A stretch of DNA of 64,000 nucleotides, taken from NCBI GenBank assembly GCA_035946615.1, contig DASYZB010000048.1:1-64000 (forward strand), given 5' to 3'. The DNA is from Verrucomicrobiia bacterium. GTDB lineage: Bacteria > Verrucomicrobiota > Verrucomicrobiia > Limisphaerales > UBA8199. Below, in pieces: positions 8,374-18,166 of this stretch. Under the pieces are notes generated by a model. The model saw only the letters and a program-made list of their open reading frames with translations. It ran no database searches and was not told where the DNA came from. Both the position numbers and the translations under genes were made by a program. Position 1 is the first letter of the stretch. Every line of letters begins with the position of its first letter.

Positions 8374-9456
8374 ATGGGTCTGATGGATTACTTGAAAACG
8401 CAGTTCCTGGAGATCATCCAGTGGGAAGATGATTCGCGCGACACGATTTCATTCCGCTACCCGGATATGGACAAGGAGATCAAGCGCGGGGCACAGCTTA
8501 TCGTGAGAGAATCGCAGGTTGCGCAGTTCATTTATCTGGGGCAATTTGGCGACACTTACGGCCCCGGCAAATGGACCCTGACCACCGACAACATCCCCAT
8601 CCTCTCGACGCTCAAGGGCTGGAAGTATGGGCTTGAATCCCCGTTCAAGGCCGACATTTATTACGTCACTACCCGCCTGTTTACGGGCAACAAATGGGGC
8701 ACTGCCAATCCGATCATGATGCGCGACGCGGATTTTGGCGTGGTGCGTGTGCGGGCTTACGGCACCTACGATTTTCATGTCGTGGACCCCAAGCTGTTCC
8801 TCAAAGAAGTCGCCGGCACCGATGACCATTTCCGCCTCGACGAATTTGCCGATACGATGCGCTCGCGCATCGTGAGTGTGTTCAGTGACGCGCTGGCCTC
8901 GGCCAAGCTGCCCGTGCTTGACGTGGCGTCGCGTTACGAAGATTTGGGCGAGGCCCTGCTGCCGCTGATCAATCCGGCCGTGCACGCCAAATACGGTCTG
9001 GAGATACCGAGCTTTATTGTCGAGAACATCTCGGTTCCGCCGGAGGTTGAGCAGGCTATCGACAAGCGATCGAGCATGGCTGCCATTGGGAATCTAAATG
9101 ATTATGTCAAATTCCAGATGGCCGAAGGGATGGGCAAAGGGGAAGGCGGCGGCGTGGCCAGCAGCGCCACCCAGTTGGGAGCGGGTTTGGCTCTCGGCCA
9201 GCAAATGGCTCAGGCATTCACCTCGCCCCAGGCGGGCGCCGTTAGCGTGGCGGCCACGCCCAGGCCGCTTGCAGGCGCATCCTCAGCCGGCGCTGGCTTG
9301 CCGGAATTGCTCAGCCCCGCCGACGCCGCCAAAGCCCTGGGAGTGAGCGAGAGCGATATCATGACGGCCCTGGCGGACGGCTCGCTGAAAGGCAAGAAGA
9401 TAGGGGCTGTCTGGCGCATCACACGAGGCGCGCTTGATGATTTTTTAAAGAGTTGA
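8374..9456 (+). CDS. SPFH-domain protein with C-terminal helix-turn-helix (YdjI-like)
   Basis: A 360-residue soluble protein of the YdjI / virion-core-protein-like group of SPFH (stomatin/prohibitin/flotillin) proteins. The N-terminal part (about 5-240) has the family's opening LKTQFLEIIQWEDDS and the RSSMAAIGNLNDYVKFQMAEGM helix end. A Gly/Ala-rich linker follows, then a short MerR/excisionase-like helix-turn-helix at about 311-360 (LSPADAAKALGVS...AVWRITRGALDDFL). In Bacillus YdjI works with YdjG and YdjH to place the PspA stress protein at the membrane; the adjacent downstream gene here resembles YdjG, which supports a shared envelope role. The start is the ATG at 8374, with aaaggc upstream; a second ATG lies three codons in. 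Confidence 0.85.
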   Translation: MGLMDYLKTQFLEIIQWEDDSRDTISFRYPDMDKEIKRGAQLIVRESQVAQFIYLGQFGDTYGPGKWTLTTDNIPILSTLKGWKYGLESPFKADIYYVTTRLFTGNKWGTANPIMMRDADFGVVRVRAYGTYDFHVVDPKLFLKEVAGTDDHFRLDEFADTMRSRIVSVFSDALASAKLPVLDVASRYEDLGEALLPLINPAVHAKYGLEIPSFIVENISVPPEVEQAIDKRSSMAAIGNLNDYVKFQMAEGMGKGEGGGVASSATQLGAGLALGQQMAQAFTSPQAGAVSVAATPRPLAGASSAGAGLPELLSPADAAKALGVSESDIMTALADGSLKGKKIGAVWRITRGALDDFLKS

Positions 9457-9515
9457 GCCGGGCATCCTTTGCGGCAAATTCCGGATTTACGATTGGCTGA
9501 AACCATTCCCTGACT

Positions 9516-10622
9516 GTGCCTGAAGCCGTTGCTCAGAAAAAGTTCTCCTGCCCTTCCTGTGGCGGCGAGGCGGTGTGGAATCCGGCCAAGAAGGCGCTGG
9601 TCTGCCCCTTCTGCGGAACTATCTCGCCGGCGCAGGTCGAGTTGGCCCCAACCGGCGAAGAAGTCATCGTCGAGCACGACCTGGTGGCCGCCTTGCGCGG
9701 CATCCCGGATGAGCAGCGCGGCTGGCAGGCGAAGAAGATTTCGGTTAAATGCCAAAGTTGCCAGGCCATTTCCGTGTTTGACCCCGAACGCGTCGCGCAA
9801 CGGTGCGATTTCTGCGGTTCCAGCGCCCTGGTGCCTTATGAGGAAACCAAGGATGCCTTCCGCCCAGAGAGCTTGCTGCCAATGAAGCTCAGCGAGGACC
9901 AGGTCCGCGACGCGATCCGCCGCTGGTATGCCAATCGCTGGTTCGCCCCCAATAAACTCAAACGCGCCGCCCTCACCGATACCGTCAAAGGCCTGTACAT
10001 CCCATATTGGACGTTCGACGCCCAGGTCCATGCGGACTGGAGTGCCGAGAGCGGCTATTATTATTACGTAACCGAGACCTATCAAGACGCCAATGGCCAA
10101 ACCCGCACGCGCCAGGTCCAAAGGGTCCGTTGGGAGCCCAGCGCCGGGTCATTAGACCATTTTTTTGACGACGAGCTGGTGCCCGCCTCGAAGGGCGTTC
10201 AGGAACAGATGCTCCGGCGTATCGAGCCCTTCCCGACCAAGGAACTGGTGCCTTACAAACCGGGCTATCTGTCGGGCTGGGTTGTCGAGCGTTATCAGCT
10301 CGATCTGGTGGGGGCTGCCAAGGAGGCCCGCGACGAAATGGATGCCGCGATGGCGAGGCTTTGCGGGCAGCAAGTGCCGGGCGACACCTACCGGAACCTG
10401 CAGGTGAACAGCGATTATTCCGGCCAGACCTTCAAGCATATCCTGACCCCGATCTGGTTGCTCACCTACAATTACGGCACGCGCAATTTCCAGGTAGTCA
10501 TCAATGGCTACACTGGCACAATCGCCGGCAAATACCCCAAGAGTTGGATCAAAATCACACTGGCTGTGCTGGCGATTTTAGCCGCCCTTAGCGTGCTGCT
10601 GTTGCTCTCGCAACACCATTGA
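9516..10622 (+). CDS. Double zinc-ribbon membrane protein (YdjG-like)
   Basis: A 368-residue protein starting at GTG 9516. Two zinc ribbons lie at the N-terminus: Cys12/Cys15 with Cys30/Cys33, and Cys79/Cys82 with Cys97/Cys100. A conserved middle domain follows (TVKGLYIPYWTFDAQ, then HILTPIWLLTYNYG), and one membrane helix sits at the extreme C-terminus (about 347-364). This layout matches Bacillus YdjG and its relatives, which are often mis-annotated as primosomal protein N-like because of the ribbons. It lies 59 bases downstream of the SPFH gene in the same direction. No PspA or YdjH homologue lies next to the pair. Confidence 0.8.
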   Translation: MPEAVAQKKFSCPSCGGEAVWNPAKKALVCPFCGTISPAQVELAPTGEEVIVEHDLVAALRGIPDEQRGWQAKKISVKCQSCQAISVFDPERVAQRCDFCGSSALVPYEETKDAFRPESLLPMKLSEDQVRDAIRRWYANRWFAPNKLKRAALTDTVKGLYIPYWTFDAQVHADWSAESGYYYYVTETYQDANGQTRTRQVQRVRWEPSAGSLDHFFDDELVPASKGVQEQMLRRIEPFPTKELVPYKPGYLSGWVVERYQLDLVGAAKEARDEMDAAMARLCGQQVPGDTYRNLQVNSDYSGQTFKHILTPIWLLTYNYGTRNFQVVINGYTGTIAGKYPKSWIKITLAVLAILAALSVLLLLSQHH

Positions 10623-10637
10623 CCTTCCGAATCCCTG

Positions 10638-11591
10638 ATGTTGAAACGACCTGAACGCCTCAATTATGGCGATGTGATCGGGGTGGTTGCCCCGGCCAGC
10701 GCCCCGCCTGACCCCAAGAACATCGACCGTTCCGTGGAGGTCCTTGAAGGCCTCGGCTTTAAACCCAAACTCGCCACCAATGCGCGCAAACGCTGGGGAT
10801 TTCTGGCCGGCTCAGACCGCGACCGCGCGGGGGATTTGATGAAGATGTTCAAGGAGCGCAAGGTCAAGGCCATCCTCTGCGTGCGCGGGGGTTATGGGAC
10901 AGCGCGCCTGCTGCCCTTGCTGGATTATAGCGTTATCGGCTCGAACGCCAAAATCTTTATTGGCTATAGCGATATCACTTCGCTGCATTGCGCCTTTCTG
11001 GTCAAGGCGGCCTTGATTTCCTTTCACGGGCCGATGTTGAACTCGGATTTTATCAAAGAAGCCATGCCCGAATTCACTCTGCGCAGTTTCCTGCGCACCT
11101 TGATGGAAGATGTTGCTCCGGGGAGCATCTGCGAGGGGTTTAGCAAAAAGGGGGTTGAGGTCCTGCGGCGCGGCCATGTTTCAGGCAGGCTGATTGGCGG
11201 AAACATCTCAATCCTCTGCTCGACCCTTGGCACCCCATTTCAGCCCTCCTTTAAAAACCGCATTCTGTTCTTCGAAGACCTGGACGAGGTCCCTTACCGG
11301 TTCGACCGGATGCTGACTCAATTGCTCAATGCGGGCCTGCTGCAGCAAGTGGCCGGCATCGCCATTGGGAGCAACCGCGCCTGCAGAGACCCGAAAGCAA
11401 AACGGGCCAAGGAATACCGCCAAACTGTCGAGGATGTTTTTAAAGAGCGCCTGCTGCCTTTAAACGTGCCCATCGTCTGCGGCTTGCCATTTGGTCATGT
11501 GCCTCATAACGCCACCATTCCGGTTGGCGCGCGCGCGCACCTCGATGCCCAAACGGGCGACCTGCTCATCACCGAACCGGCGGTCCGTTGA
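10638..11591 (+). CDS. LD-carboxypeptidase, peptidase family S66 (LdcA/MccF)
   Basis: A 317-residue enzyme of usual family length. The predicted Ser-Glu-His triad is visible: Ser111 in IGYSDITSLH, Glu213 in LFFEDLDEVPYRFDRML, and His287 in CGLPFGH. Family members cleave the L,D-bond of murein tetrapeptides during cell-wall recycling, or hydrolyse microcin C-type nucleotides (MccF). The general opening (GDVIGVVAPAS) fits LdcA. There is no signal peptide, so it should act in the cytoplasm. It begins 15 bases after the zinc-ribbon gene, so cotranscription is likely. Confidence 0.92.
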   Translation: MLKRPERLNYGDVIGVVAPASAPPDPKNIDRSVEVLEGLGFKPKLATNARKRWGFLAGSDRDRAGDLMKMFKERKVKAILCVRGGYGTARLLPLLDYSVIGSNAKIFIGYSDITSLHCAFLVKAALISFHGPMLNSDFIKEAMPEFTLRSFLRTLMEDVAPGSICEGFSKKGVEVLRRGHVSGRLIGGNISILCSTLGTPFQPSFKNRILFFEDLDEVPYRFDRMLTQLLNAGLLQQVAGIAIGSNRACRDPKAKRAKEYRQTVEDVFKERLLPLNVPIVCGLPFGHVPHNATIPVGARAHLDAQTGDLLITEPAVR

Positions 11592-12010
11592 ACTGAGATT
11601 TCCTTTTCCACTCGAAAAGACATTCAGCTACGGCGATGACCCGGGTTACATCGAGCTCCCCAATTACGCCTGGTATGACCAGAACAGTTACACCACAAAC
11701 AAACCGGCATGGACCTCGTATTATTTCATGGGCCGCTATTACGCAACCTGGCTGGTTGGTCAAAAACTGCCAACCCCGTGGGGCTTGTATGATATGTATG
11801 GAGAACTCTCCGAGTGGTGCCAGGATTGGTTTGGCTTCTATACGGGCGGAGCCGTCATGGACCCCAAAGGCCCAGCCACGGGGACTGACCGGATTCTGCG
11901 CAGCGGTAGCTGGTTCGATGATCCCTATACGATGCGCTCGGCTTTCCGTTATTTTATTGAACCAGATGACGTCAGTGGCATTTACGGCTTCCGGGTGGCT
12001 TCGCTGTCTG
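11592..12010 (+). pseudogene. Formylglycine-generating-enzyme (FGE-sulfatase) remnant
   Basis: Directly after the S66 gene, one frame reads as the C-terminal third of an FGE/SUMF1-type protein: YAWYDQNS, VGQKLPTPWGLYDMYGELSEWCQDWF, then RSGSWFDDPYTMRSAFRYF and the terminal YGFRVAS. The N-terminal two thirds are missing and the frame runs on past the expected end to a stop at 12204 through unrelated sequence. No start codon with a binding site precedes the conserved part. FGE enzymes oxidise a sulfatase cysteine to formylglycine, or act as generic sulfatase-modifying-factor domains. I read this as a truncated, inactive copy. Confidence 0.8.
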
Positions 12011-12207
12011 CTCTCTGGGTCGTGTTTTGGGTGCGGAGCCTGCCATGGTTTCGCATGACATCCAAATGCGCATGTGCTGGCCCCAGTTCAGTAGGCCAGC
12101 CGGGAGTGGCGAGCCTCCCGCAAGAAAATCAGGGCGTCAGGAACTTGCCCCTCCGGCAGGAAGCCGAAATTGAATTCCCTCTGCCTCACGCTATATTCCA
12201 TTAATTC

Positions 12208-13080
12208 ATGCGGCCGGCCAACCGATTTGTTCTGTCCTCGAGTTACCAGGGTCCACCGGAGGCCTTTACCTTGATCGAGCTGCTGGTGGTCATTGCCATC
12301 ATCGCCATTGTGGCCGCGATGCTCCTGCCGGCGCTGGGCAAGAGCAAACTCAAAGCGCAAGGTCTGCAGTGTCTCTCGAATCATCGCCAGTTGTGCCTCG
12401 CCTGGCGGATGTATTCCGACGATAACCGGGACCGCTTGTTGTATGCCAGCGATGACCCGCGCGACCCCTCCACAATCGCTTCCACGTGGGTGACCGGGTG
12501 GCTGAATTTTAATGACCCCACCGATCCGGCCAATTGGGACCCAAACCATGACATCACCAAAAGCCCGATGTGGCCTTACTGCGGCAAGAATCTCACCATC
12601 TGGAAATGTCCCGCTGACCATTCATTTGTCATGGTCAATGGCCAAGCCTTGCCGCGCGTGCGCAGCATGTCGATGAACTTTTATCTCGGCGGCTTCGGCG
12701 GCTGGGACGCCGCGGGCTATCTCGACACGGGCAATTACCAGTTATACTTCACCCAGGCAGCCCTTTCCAATCCGGGAGCATCGAAGATTTTTGTCTTCCT
12801 CGATATGCGTGCCGACAGCATCGATATCGGCAATTTTGCCACCCGCATGACCGGCTGGCCCGATCAACCGCAGCTTTACGGCTTTTACGATCTCCCTGGC
12901 GATTACCACAACCTCGGCTGCGGCTTTTCCTTCGCCGACGGCCACTCCGAGATGCGCCGTTGGCGCGACGGGCGGACTGTTCCACCCCTTGTAGATGGAG
13001 TTGAAGTCAACGATTGGTTTGACAGCCCAAATGACGCGGATGTCGCCTGGTTGCAAGACCACGCCACGAGACCGAAATGA
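12208..13080 (+). CDS. Prepilin-type protein of the H-X9-DG family
   Basis: A 290-residue exported pseudopilin-like protein. The type III (prepilin) signal is [22 protein letters not shown], with predicted cleavage before Phe20 and the conserved Glu at position 5 of the mature chain (Glu24). Near the C-terminus it has [14 protein letters not shown], the H-X9-DG motif shared by the large prepilin-like families of Verrucomicrobia, Planctomycetes and Lentisphaerae. The N-terminal helix should be cut by a prepilin peptidase and anchor the protein in the inner membrane or in a pseudopilus; the substrate or role of these proteins is generally unknown. ATG at 12208 gives a short basic leader. Confidence 0.92.
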   Translation: MRPANRFVLSSSYQGPPEAFTLIELLVVIAIIAIVAAMLLPALGKSKLKAQGLQCLSNHRQLCLAWRMYSDDNRDRLLYASDDPRDPSTIASTWVTGWLNFNDPTDPANWDPNHDITKSPMWPYCGKNLTIWKCPADHSFVMVNGQALPRVRSMSMNFYLGGFGGWDAAGYLDTGNYQLYFTQAALSNPGASKIFVFLDMRADSIDIGNFATRMTGWPDQPQLYGFYDLPGDYHNLGCGFSFADGHSEMRRWRDGRTVPPLVDGVEVNDWFDSPNDADVAWLQDHATRPK

Positions 13081-13089
13081 CAGCTCCCC

Positions 13090-13457
13090 ATGAAAAAATG
13101 TACCTGGTGCGGTAAGGAATACCCGGACACGGCGGAGCGGTGTATTGTGGATGCGCAACCGCTGACGGGCGGAGAGCCGCCGCTGCCCCCGCCGGCGTCC
13201 AGCAGCCCGCCTCTCAACATTCGGAGGCTTGGACGGAAGGAGCCATCCAATGGGCGCGGCAAGTTGCGATGGACTTGGGCGGCGATTACGCGACCCGCTG
13301 CTCTGAGGGATTCATTTTGCTTTCCGCCTGGGAGCCGCAGGCGGCTGGCGAGCTGTTAATTTTTGCCGAGCAGACGCTTCGACGCATCGAGGAGTCGCTC
13401 CGAGAGGCGGCGTGGCAATCCGGACGCGGCCAACACGTCATCTACGCCTCGTCCTGA
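13090..13457 (+). pseudogene. Small zinc-ribbon protein with probable frameshift
   Basis: The frame from ATG 13090 starts MKKCTWCGKEYPDTAERC, a Cys4-type zinc ribbon common at the start of DUF2007-like proteins. After PLPPPASSS it degenerates into an Arg-rich tail. The other frame, open from about 13185 to the stop at 13455-13457, continues with a sensible amphipathic domain (WARQVAMDLGGDYATRCSEGFILLSAWEP, then FAEQTLRRIEESL). The switch falls near a run of C residues at about 13184-13222. This looks like one gene split by an indel, genuine or a sequencing error. Its end overlaps the convergent transporter gene by 16 bases. Confidence 0.55.
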
Positions 13458-14866
13458 ATATAGGTCTTGCCTTTGTAAAATCGGGCACAAAAGACAAAAA
13501 GAAGAGCCGTCACAAACATGACGGCTGTAAAGAAAAAGAAATAGCTGGCGCCTTTGAGCTTAACGGTATGGTCCGGGTTTTGAATCAGGAAATTGACCGC
13601 GGCGGTGAAGACGTTGCCCACGGATACCGCGCCCAGGTAGGCGCACATCACCAGGGATTTCATCTTCTTAGGGGCCTGGGTGTAGGAGAATTCGAGGTGG
13701 GTGACCGAGACCAGCACCTCGGCCATGGTCAGGACGAGAAAAGCCAATATTTGCCACGTGATATGAGGCGCGGCCCCGGCGTCGATGCGGACCTGAATCC
13801 AACCCACGATGGCAAAGGACAGCGCGGTGACGAATAACCCGATGCCAATCTTCCGCAAAGGCGTTAAACGAAAAACTCGCCCAACCAGCGGATAGACGAC
13901 GTAGGAAAACAGCGGGAGCATGATCAGGATAAAAATGGGATTAACTGTCTGGATTTGCTCCGGTTTCCAATCAATCCCAAACAGGTGGCGGTTCATGTGC
14001 TCGGATTGCAGCACCCACGAGGAAAAGTTTTGCTGCCATAATGCCCAGAAGACCGCCACGAAGGGCACCAGTATCAGGAGATTGCCCAAGGCCTTCAGGT
14101 TCTCGCGTTGAAAAATTTCCCGCACATAAGGCCGCAGCCCCGCCGGCGGGAGGTGAACGAATTTCTTGCGCCCAAGCCAGAAGATGATCGTGGCGACGGC
14201 CATCAACAGCCCCGGTGTCCCAAAGGCGATGTCGGGTCCGTGGATTCTCTGGAGAAACGCAATGAGCCATCCTGGCAGTTTTGCGGCCCATGCCGTGGGC
14301 GCCTGGAAAGGGTCCAGCAGCCAGGGAATCAGGAGGGTGGAAAAGGCGGATCCGAAATTGATGGAAAAGTAGAACCAACTGAACACTCGCGGCAGAAGAT
14401 GTTGGTTAGACGCGCCGAATTGATCCCCTACGTTGGCGCTGACACATGGCTTGATGCCACCCGCGCCGATTGCGATTAATGCCAAGCCAATTGCCAAACC
14501 CAGTCGAGTATGGTTGACCGCCAGCGCCAAGTGGCCGAAGCAGTAAATAATCGAGACATACAGGATGGTGCGGTATTTACCCAGGACAGCATCGGCAAGA
14601 AACGCTCCGAAAAGAGGCAGGAAATAGACGAAAGAGACAAACGTGTGATACCAGGCCTCGGCCTCTGCCCCTGTCATGTGGTCCGGCTGATGTTGCGCAT
14701 TGAGCAGATAATGCGTCATGAAAAACACCAGGATGCTGTTCATCCCGTAATAGCTGAAGCGCTCGGCCGCCTCGTTGCCCACAATATAGGGAACCCCCGG
14801 GGGCATTTTGTCGGTCTTAATGGGGGCGGTGAGGTATTTGGTGTGGGCCATAATAGACGCAGCCAT
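13442..14866 (-). CDS. POT/PTR-family proton-dependent oligopeptide transporter
   Basis: About 474 residues and 12-14 predicted membrane helices, the usual size of bacterial POT carriers. The family's first-helix signature NEAAERFSYYGM gives the proton-coupling E-x-x-E-R-F motif at residues 32-37. The second signature is seen in FGAFLADAVLGKYRTI, and GAGGIKPCVSANVGDQF is the third. The protein imports di- and tripeptides with protons across the inner membrane. The frame is open up to 15010, but that would overlap the divergent ftsK start, so ATG 14866 is preferred (14851 is an alternative). Confidence 0.93.
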   Translation of the reverse strand: MAASIMAHTKYLTAPIKTDKMPPGVPYIVGNEAAERFSYYGMNSILVFFMTHYLLNAQHQPDHMTGAEAEAWYHTFVSFVYFLPLFGAFLADAVLGKYRTILYVSIIYCFGHLALAVNHTRLGLAIGLALIAIGAGGIKPCVSANVGDQFGASNQHLLPRVFSWFYFSINFGSAFSTLLIPWLLDPFQAPTAWAAKLPGWLIAFLQRIHGPDIAFGTPGLLMAVATIIFWLGRKKFVHLPPAGLRPYVREIFQRENLKALGNLLILVPFVAVFWALWQQNFSSWVLQSEHMNRHLFGIDWKPEQIQTVNPIFILIMLPLFSYVVYPLVGRVFRLTPLRKIGIGLFVTALSFAIVGWIQVRIDAGAAPHITWQILAFLVLTMAEVLVSVTHLEFSYTQAPKKMKSLVMCAYLGAVSVGNVFTAAVNFLIQNPDHTVKLKGASYFFFFTAVMFVTALLFVFCARFYKGKTYIQDEA

Positions 14867-14994
14867 CTTCAGGATACGTTCGATTACACGCTCCGAAGCT
14901 CCGGCGCAAGCTGATTCAAGGCCTGGTAAGAGCCGAAACGCGGCCTTGCGCATCCATCTTGTCACCCTTGCGCGCAAGCTGTTACTCTCCGGGC

Positions 14995-17622
14995 ATGGCG
15001 CGCAAAACATCGACCAACTCCGCCCATGGATTCAACGACGTGATCGGCATCGTCCTGATGGGGCTGGCGGTATTATTGCTGGCGTCCCTGCTGTCTTATG
15101 ACCCGCATGATATTGAGGAGAACATCCAGCCCACCAACCCCTCGGTGCATAATTGGATTGGGCCTTTTGGCGCGCGAATGGCCTTTTATTGGGTGCACTG
15201 GGTTGGGGCTGCCGCTTATGAAGTGCCTCCGCTGTTGCTGCTGATTGGGTTTGGTTGCTTTTTCGACACATTCGCTTACCTGCGCAGGCGCTGGGCCTGG
15301 TCCATGGCCTTGTTTCTCTGCTGCATGGGGCTTCTCGATTTATACCGTGATTATCTCGGATTGCTGCAACGCAACCTCAACGAAATCCCAGGCGGATTGC
15401 TGGGCCAGGGTATGAACCAATTCCTATTTGGTTATTTCGGACGTGTCGGGGCAACGATCTTGTTTTTGATGCTCGCATTTATCAGTCTGCTGTACCTGAC
15501 CAATTTCAAGCTCGGCGGATGGATACGCGCCCTGTGGGCTGCGCGTCCGGCAGCGGCCCTGACTCCCCTCGAGGAACAGACCCTGGAACGGCGCGCGCGC
15601 GAACTGCAGAAACAAAAGAAACAGCTCGAAGAGGAAGTCGCCCGGTCCGGTTTAGGCGCCGACATGCAGCCGGTGCCAGAACCCACCGTTCGCGACTTGA
15701 GCGTTCCCCAGAGTAAAGCAGTGCGCGCGAAAAAACCGGGTGTGTCTGAGCCTCCCACAGCTCCTTCTCATTATGAAGGGGACGTCATTCCTGCGCGGGA
15801 AGTCGCGGCTGCCACCACAGGGGACGTCCTTGGCCGAAAGGCTGAACCCGATGGGGCAGCGAGCGATGGCAAGCCCGCGCCGGCCAAAGGCGAACCCGCC
15901 ACGGCTGAGAAAGGCCCTGCGGATGAAAAAGACGGGCAGGCAAAGACCGAGGCGGATGGGTCAGGGCCGGCTGCTGGGGCGCCACCCGCCACGCGCGCCA
16001 AGCCGAAGAAGCCCAAGCCCATTACCGTCGCTTCCACGCCGATGATCGGCAATTACCAGTTGCCGCCAATGGATTTCCTCCAGCACCCGGACCCGAGCGT
16101 TAAGCCGACTGAATCCAAAGAGGAGCTGATGGCCAACGCCCGGCTCATGCAGCAGACTTTGGCGCAATTCGACATCGAGGTCTCCCTGGGCGATATCACC
16201 AAAGGCCCTACCATCACCCGTTACGAATTACACCCTGCCCCGGGGGTGAAATTGGAAAAGATTACCGCCCTCAACAACAACATCGCCGCAGTGCTCAAAG
16301 CCGAACGCATCCACATCCTGGCCCCCGTTCCGGGCAAGAGTTCTGTGGGCGTCGAAGTCCCAAACGCGGTAAAGACCAAGGTCATCATGCGCGACTTGCT
16401 CGAATCGGAAGAGTGGCGCACCACGCGCGCCAAGATTCCGCTGGCCCTGGGCAAGGATGTCTATGGCAATCCCATCGTAGCGGACCTGGCCGAGATGCCC
16501 CACCTGCTCATTGCCGGCAGCACCGGCTCAGGCAAGTCGGTTTGCATCAATGCCATCATCTGTTCCCTGCTTTACCGCTTCTCGCCCGACCAGCTCCGCT
16601 TCGTCATGATCGATCCCAAAGTGGTTGAACTGCAGCATTACAACCGCCTGCCGCACCTGGTTGTGCCGGTGGTGACTGACCCCAAGAAAGTCATCCTGGC
16701 CCTGCGCTGGGTTGTCAACGAAATGGAGAAACGTTACCAGATTTTTGCCCGCGTAGGCGCCCGCAATATCGGCTCGTTTAACTCGCGCCCCAAAAACAAG
16801 CCGCTGCCGCCCAAAGAACTCGAATTGCCGTTGATGGCGAAAAAGGAAAAAGTGGAGCCCGGCTCGGACGGATTTGCCGTCGAGGTTGATGAAGAGATCG
16901 TGGTGCCGCGCGAGGAGGACATCGTCATCCCAGAAAAGCTGAGCTATATTGTAGTTATCATCGATGAATTGGCCGACCTGATGCTCGTCGCCCCGGCGGA
17001 TGTCGAGATGGCCATCGCCCGGATTACCCAGATGGCGCGCGCCGCCGGCATTCACTGCATCGTGGCGACCCAGCGGCCCAGCGTGGATGTCATTACCGGC
17101 GTTATTAAAGCCAATATCCCCGCCCGCATCGCCTTCCAGGTGGCCGCTAAAGTTGATTCGCGCACCATCCTCGATGCCATGGGCGCCGACAAGTTGCTCG
17201 GCAAAGGCGACCTGCTTTACCTGCCGCCGGGTTCGGCAAAATTGATACGCGCCCAAGGCTCGCTGATTACCGACCAGGAAATCCAGGGTGTGGTGGATTT
17301 CATCGCGCACCAGGCAAAGCCGAGTTATGAACTGGAAATTCATCAGCAGCTTTCAAAGCCTTCGAGCAGTTTCGACGACGAAAGCGGGATCGACGAAGAC
17401 GAAGAAATCATTCAGCAATGCATCGAGGTCATCCGCAGCGAGCAGAAGGCCAGCGTCTCGCTCCTGCAACGGCGGTTGCGTCTCGGATACGGCAGGGCCG
17501 CTCGCATCATGGATGAATTGGAAAACCGCGGTATTGTGGGCCCGAGCAAAGGGGCTGAGCCGCGGGACATCCTGATTGATTTGGACGGCACCGGAGCGGA
17601 TGGGCAGGGGGCGGCGGTTTAG
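14995..17622 (+). CDS. ftsK: DNA translocase FtsK/SpoIIIE
   Basis: An 875-residue chromosome-segregation motor at the division septum. Four to five N-terminal membrane helices span about residues 12-200. A charged, Ala/Pro-rich linker (about 220-345) follows, then the alpha/beta RecA-type motor with Walker A GSTGSGKS at 508-515 and Walker B VVIIDE at 653-658. The C-terminal winged-helix gamma domain (about 800-875, [23 protein letters not shown]) reads polarity sequences. An acidic insertion (about 600-645, with repeated EEIVVP/EEDIVIP) lies between the Walker motifs. ATG 14995 (MARKTSTN) is preferred over an upstream start because the preceding peptide is non-conserved and it separates the gene from the divergent transporter. 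Confidence 0.96.
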   Translation: MARKTSTNSAHGFNDVIGIVLMGLAVLLLASLLSYDPHDIEENIQPTNPSVHNWIGPFGARMAFYWVHWVGAAAYEVPPLLLLIGFGCFFDTFAYLRRRWAWSMALFLCCMGLLDLYRDYLGLLQRNLNEIPGGLLGQGMNQFLFGYFGRVGATILFLMLAFISLLYLTNFKLGGWIRALWAARPAAALTPLEEQTLERRARELQKQKKQLEEEVARSGLGADMQPVPEPTVRDLSVPQSKAVRAKKPGVSEPPTAPSHYEGDVIPAREVAAATTGDVLGRKAEPDGAASDGKPAPAKGEPATAEKGPADEKDGQAKTEADGSGPAAGAPPATRAKPKKPKPITVASTPMIGNYQLPPMDFLQHPDPSVKPTESKEELMANARLMQQTLAQFDIEVSLGDITKGPTITRYELHPAPGVKLEKITALNNNIAAVLKAERIHILAPVPGKSSVGVEVPNAVKTKVIMRDLLESEEWRTTRAKIPLALGKDVYGNPIVADLAEMPHLLIAGSTGSGKSVCINAIICSLLYRFSPDQLRFVMIDPKVVELQHYNRLPHLVVPVVTDPKKVILALRWVVNEMEKRYQIFARVGARNIGSFNSRPKNKPLPPKELELPLMAKKEKVEPGSDGFAVEVDEEIVVPREEDIVIPEKLSYIVVIIDELADLMLVAPADVEMAIARITQMARAAGIHCIVATQRPSVDVITGVIKANIPARIAFQVAAKVDSRTILDAMGADKLLGKGDLLYLPPGSAKLIRAQGSLITDQEIQGVVDFIAHQAKPSYELEIHQQLSKPSSSFDDESGIDEDEEIIQQCIEVIRSEQKASVSLLQRRLRLGYGRAARIMDELENRGIVGPSKGAEPRDILIDLDGTGADGQGAAV

Positions 17623-17666
17623 AGCCTGTTTTAGTACGCCGTGGAAAGGCGCACTTAAAACAGGCT
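17623..17666. terminator. Long hairpin downstream of ftsK
   Basis: Immediately after the ftsK stop, AGCCTGTTTTA (17623-17633) pairs perfectly with TAAAACAGGCT (17656-17666). The stem continues inward through GTACGCC/GGCGCAC with one mismatch around a 7-base loop. The stem is long and stable, but no T-tract follows (cctagacgg), so it may be a palindromic repeat, an RNA-end protector or a Rho-independent-like terminator without a U-run. Confidence 0.5.
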
Positions 17667-17876
17667 CCTAGACGGAGCCGCTCGATAAAGGGCCAATTTC
17701 CACGACGCCCTGAAATTGGGGCCTGGCAGGAGTTCCGCAGGAGATTCATCCCGCCGATTGGTCAGGTGAACGAGCCCTTTGGGTACAACACCCCAGCGCA
17801 GGGAGCGCAGCCTGCGGCTACGTTCAACCAGGAAGCAAATAACGGATCGAATACAGAGTTTTATGGAGGCAAACGC

Positions 17877-18050
17877 ATGTTGAGATGGGCTGCCATTTTC
17901 CTAGTCATCGCTATCATCGCGGCAATCCTTGGTTTTGCGGGAATAGCCGGAGCAGCGGCTTCCATCGCGAAGTTCCTTTTTTTCCTGTTCATTGCCGTGT
18001 TTGTCATTCTGCTGCTGGTGGGGATATTTGCGGGGCGGAAGCTCTTTTAA
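17877..18050 (+). CDS. DUF1328 small membrane protein (YtjA-like)
   Basis: A 57-residue protein, the typical size of the DUF1328 family. It starts [19 protein letters not shown], continues with the hallmark [19 protein letters not shown], and has two membrane helices. A good ribosome binding site (tggaggc) lies 6-7 bases before the ATG at 17877. The frame is open further upstream from a GTG at 17766, but that part is low-complexity and the family begins at the MLRW residues. Function unknown; relatives are inner-membrane proteins often linked to stress. Confidence 0.88.
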   Translation: MLRWAAIFLVIAIIAAILGFAGIAGAAASIAKFLFFLFIAVFVILLLVGIFAGRKLF

Positions 18051-18166
18051 GTTGAGGCCCCCGGACCGAGCTGCTTCGGAGGGGGGGCTGGCACGGGCGT
18101 GGAGAGAGGACTCCGAAGACTCCGCTGGGAGTGGGCGCGGGGGCCAGTCCGAAGGGCTGAATTTTC

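Noticed and set aside
9516-10622. Primosomal protein N' (PriA) assignment
   Set aside because: Only zinc ribbons are shared; no helicase motifs are present.
16528-17343. 271-residue frame opposite ftsK
   Set aside because: Shadow of the ftsK motor domain; the other strand carries all Walker motifs.
17766-17876. 37-residue N-terminal extension of the DUF1328 gene from GTG
   Set aside because: A strong binding site and the conserved family start lie at 17877.
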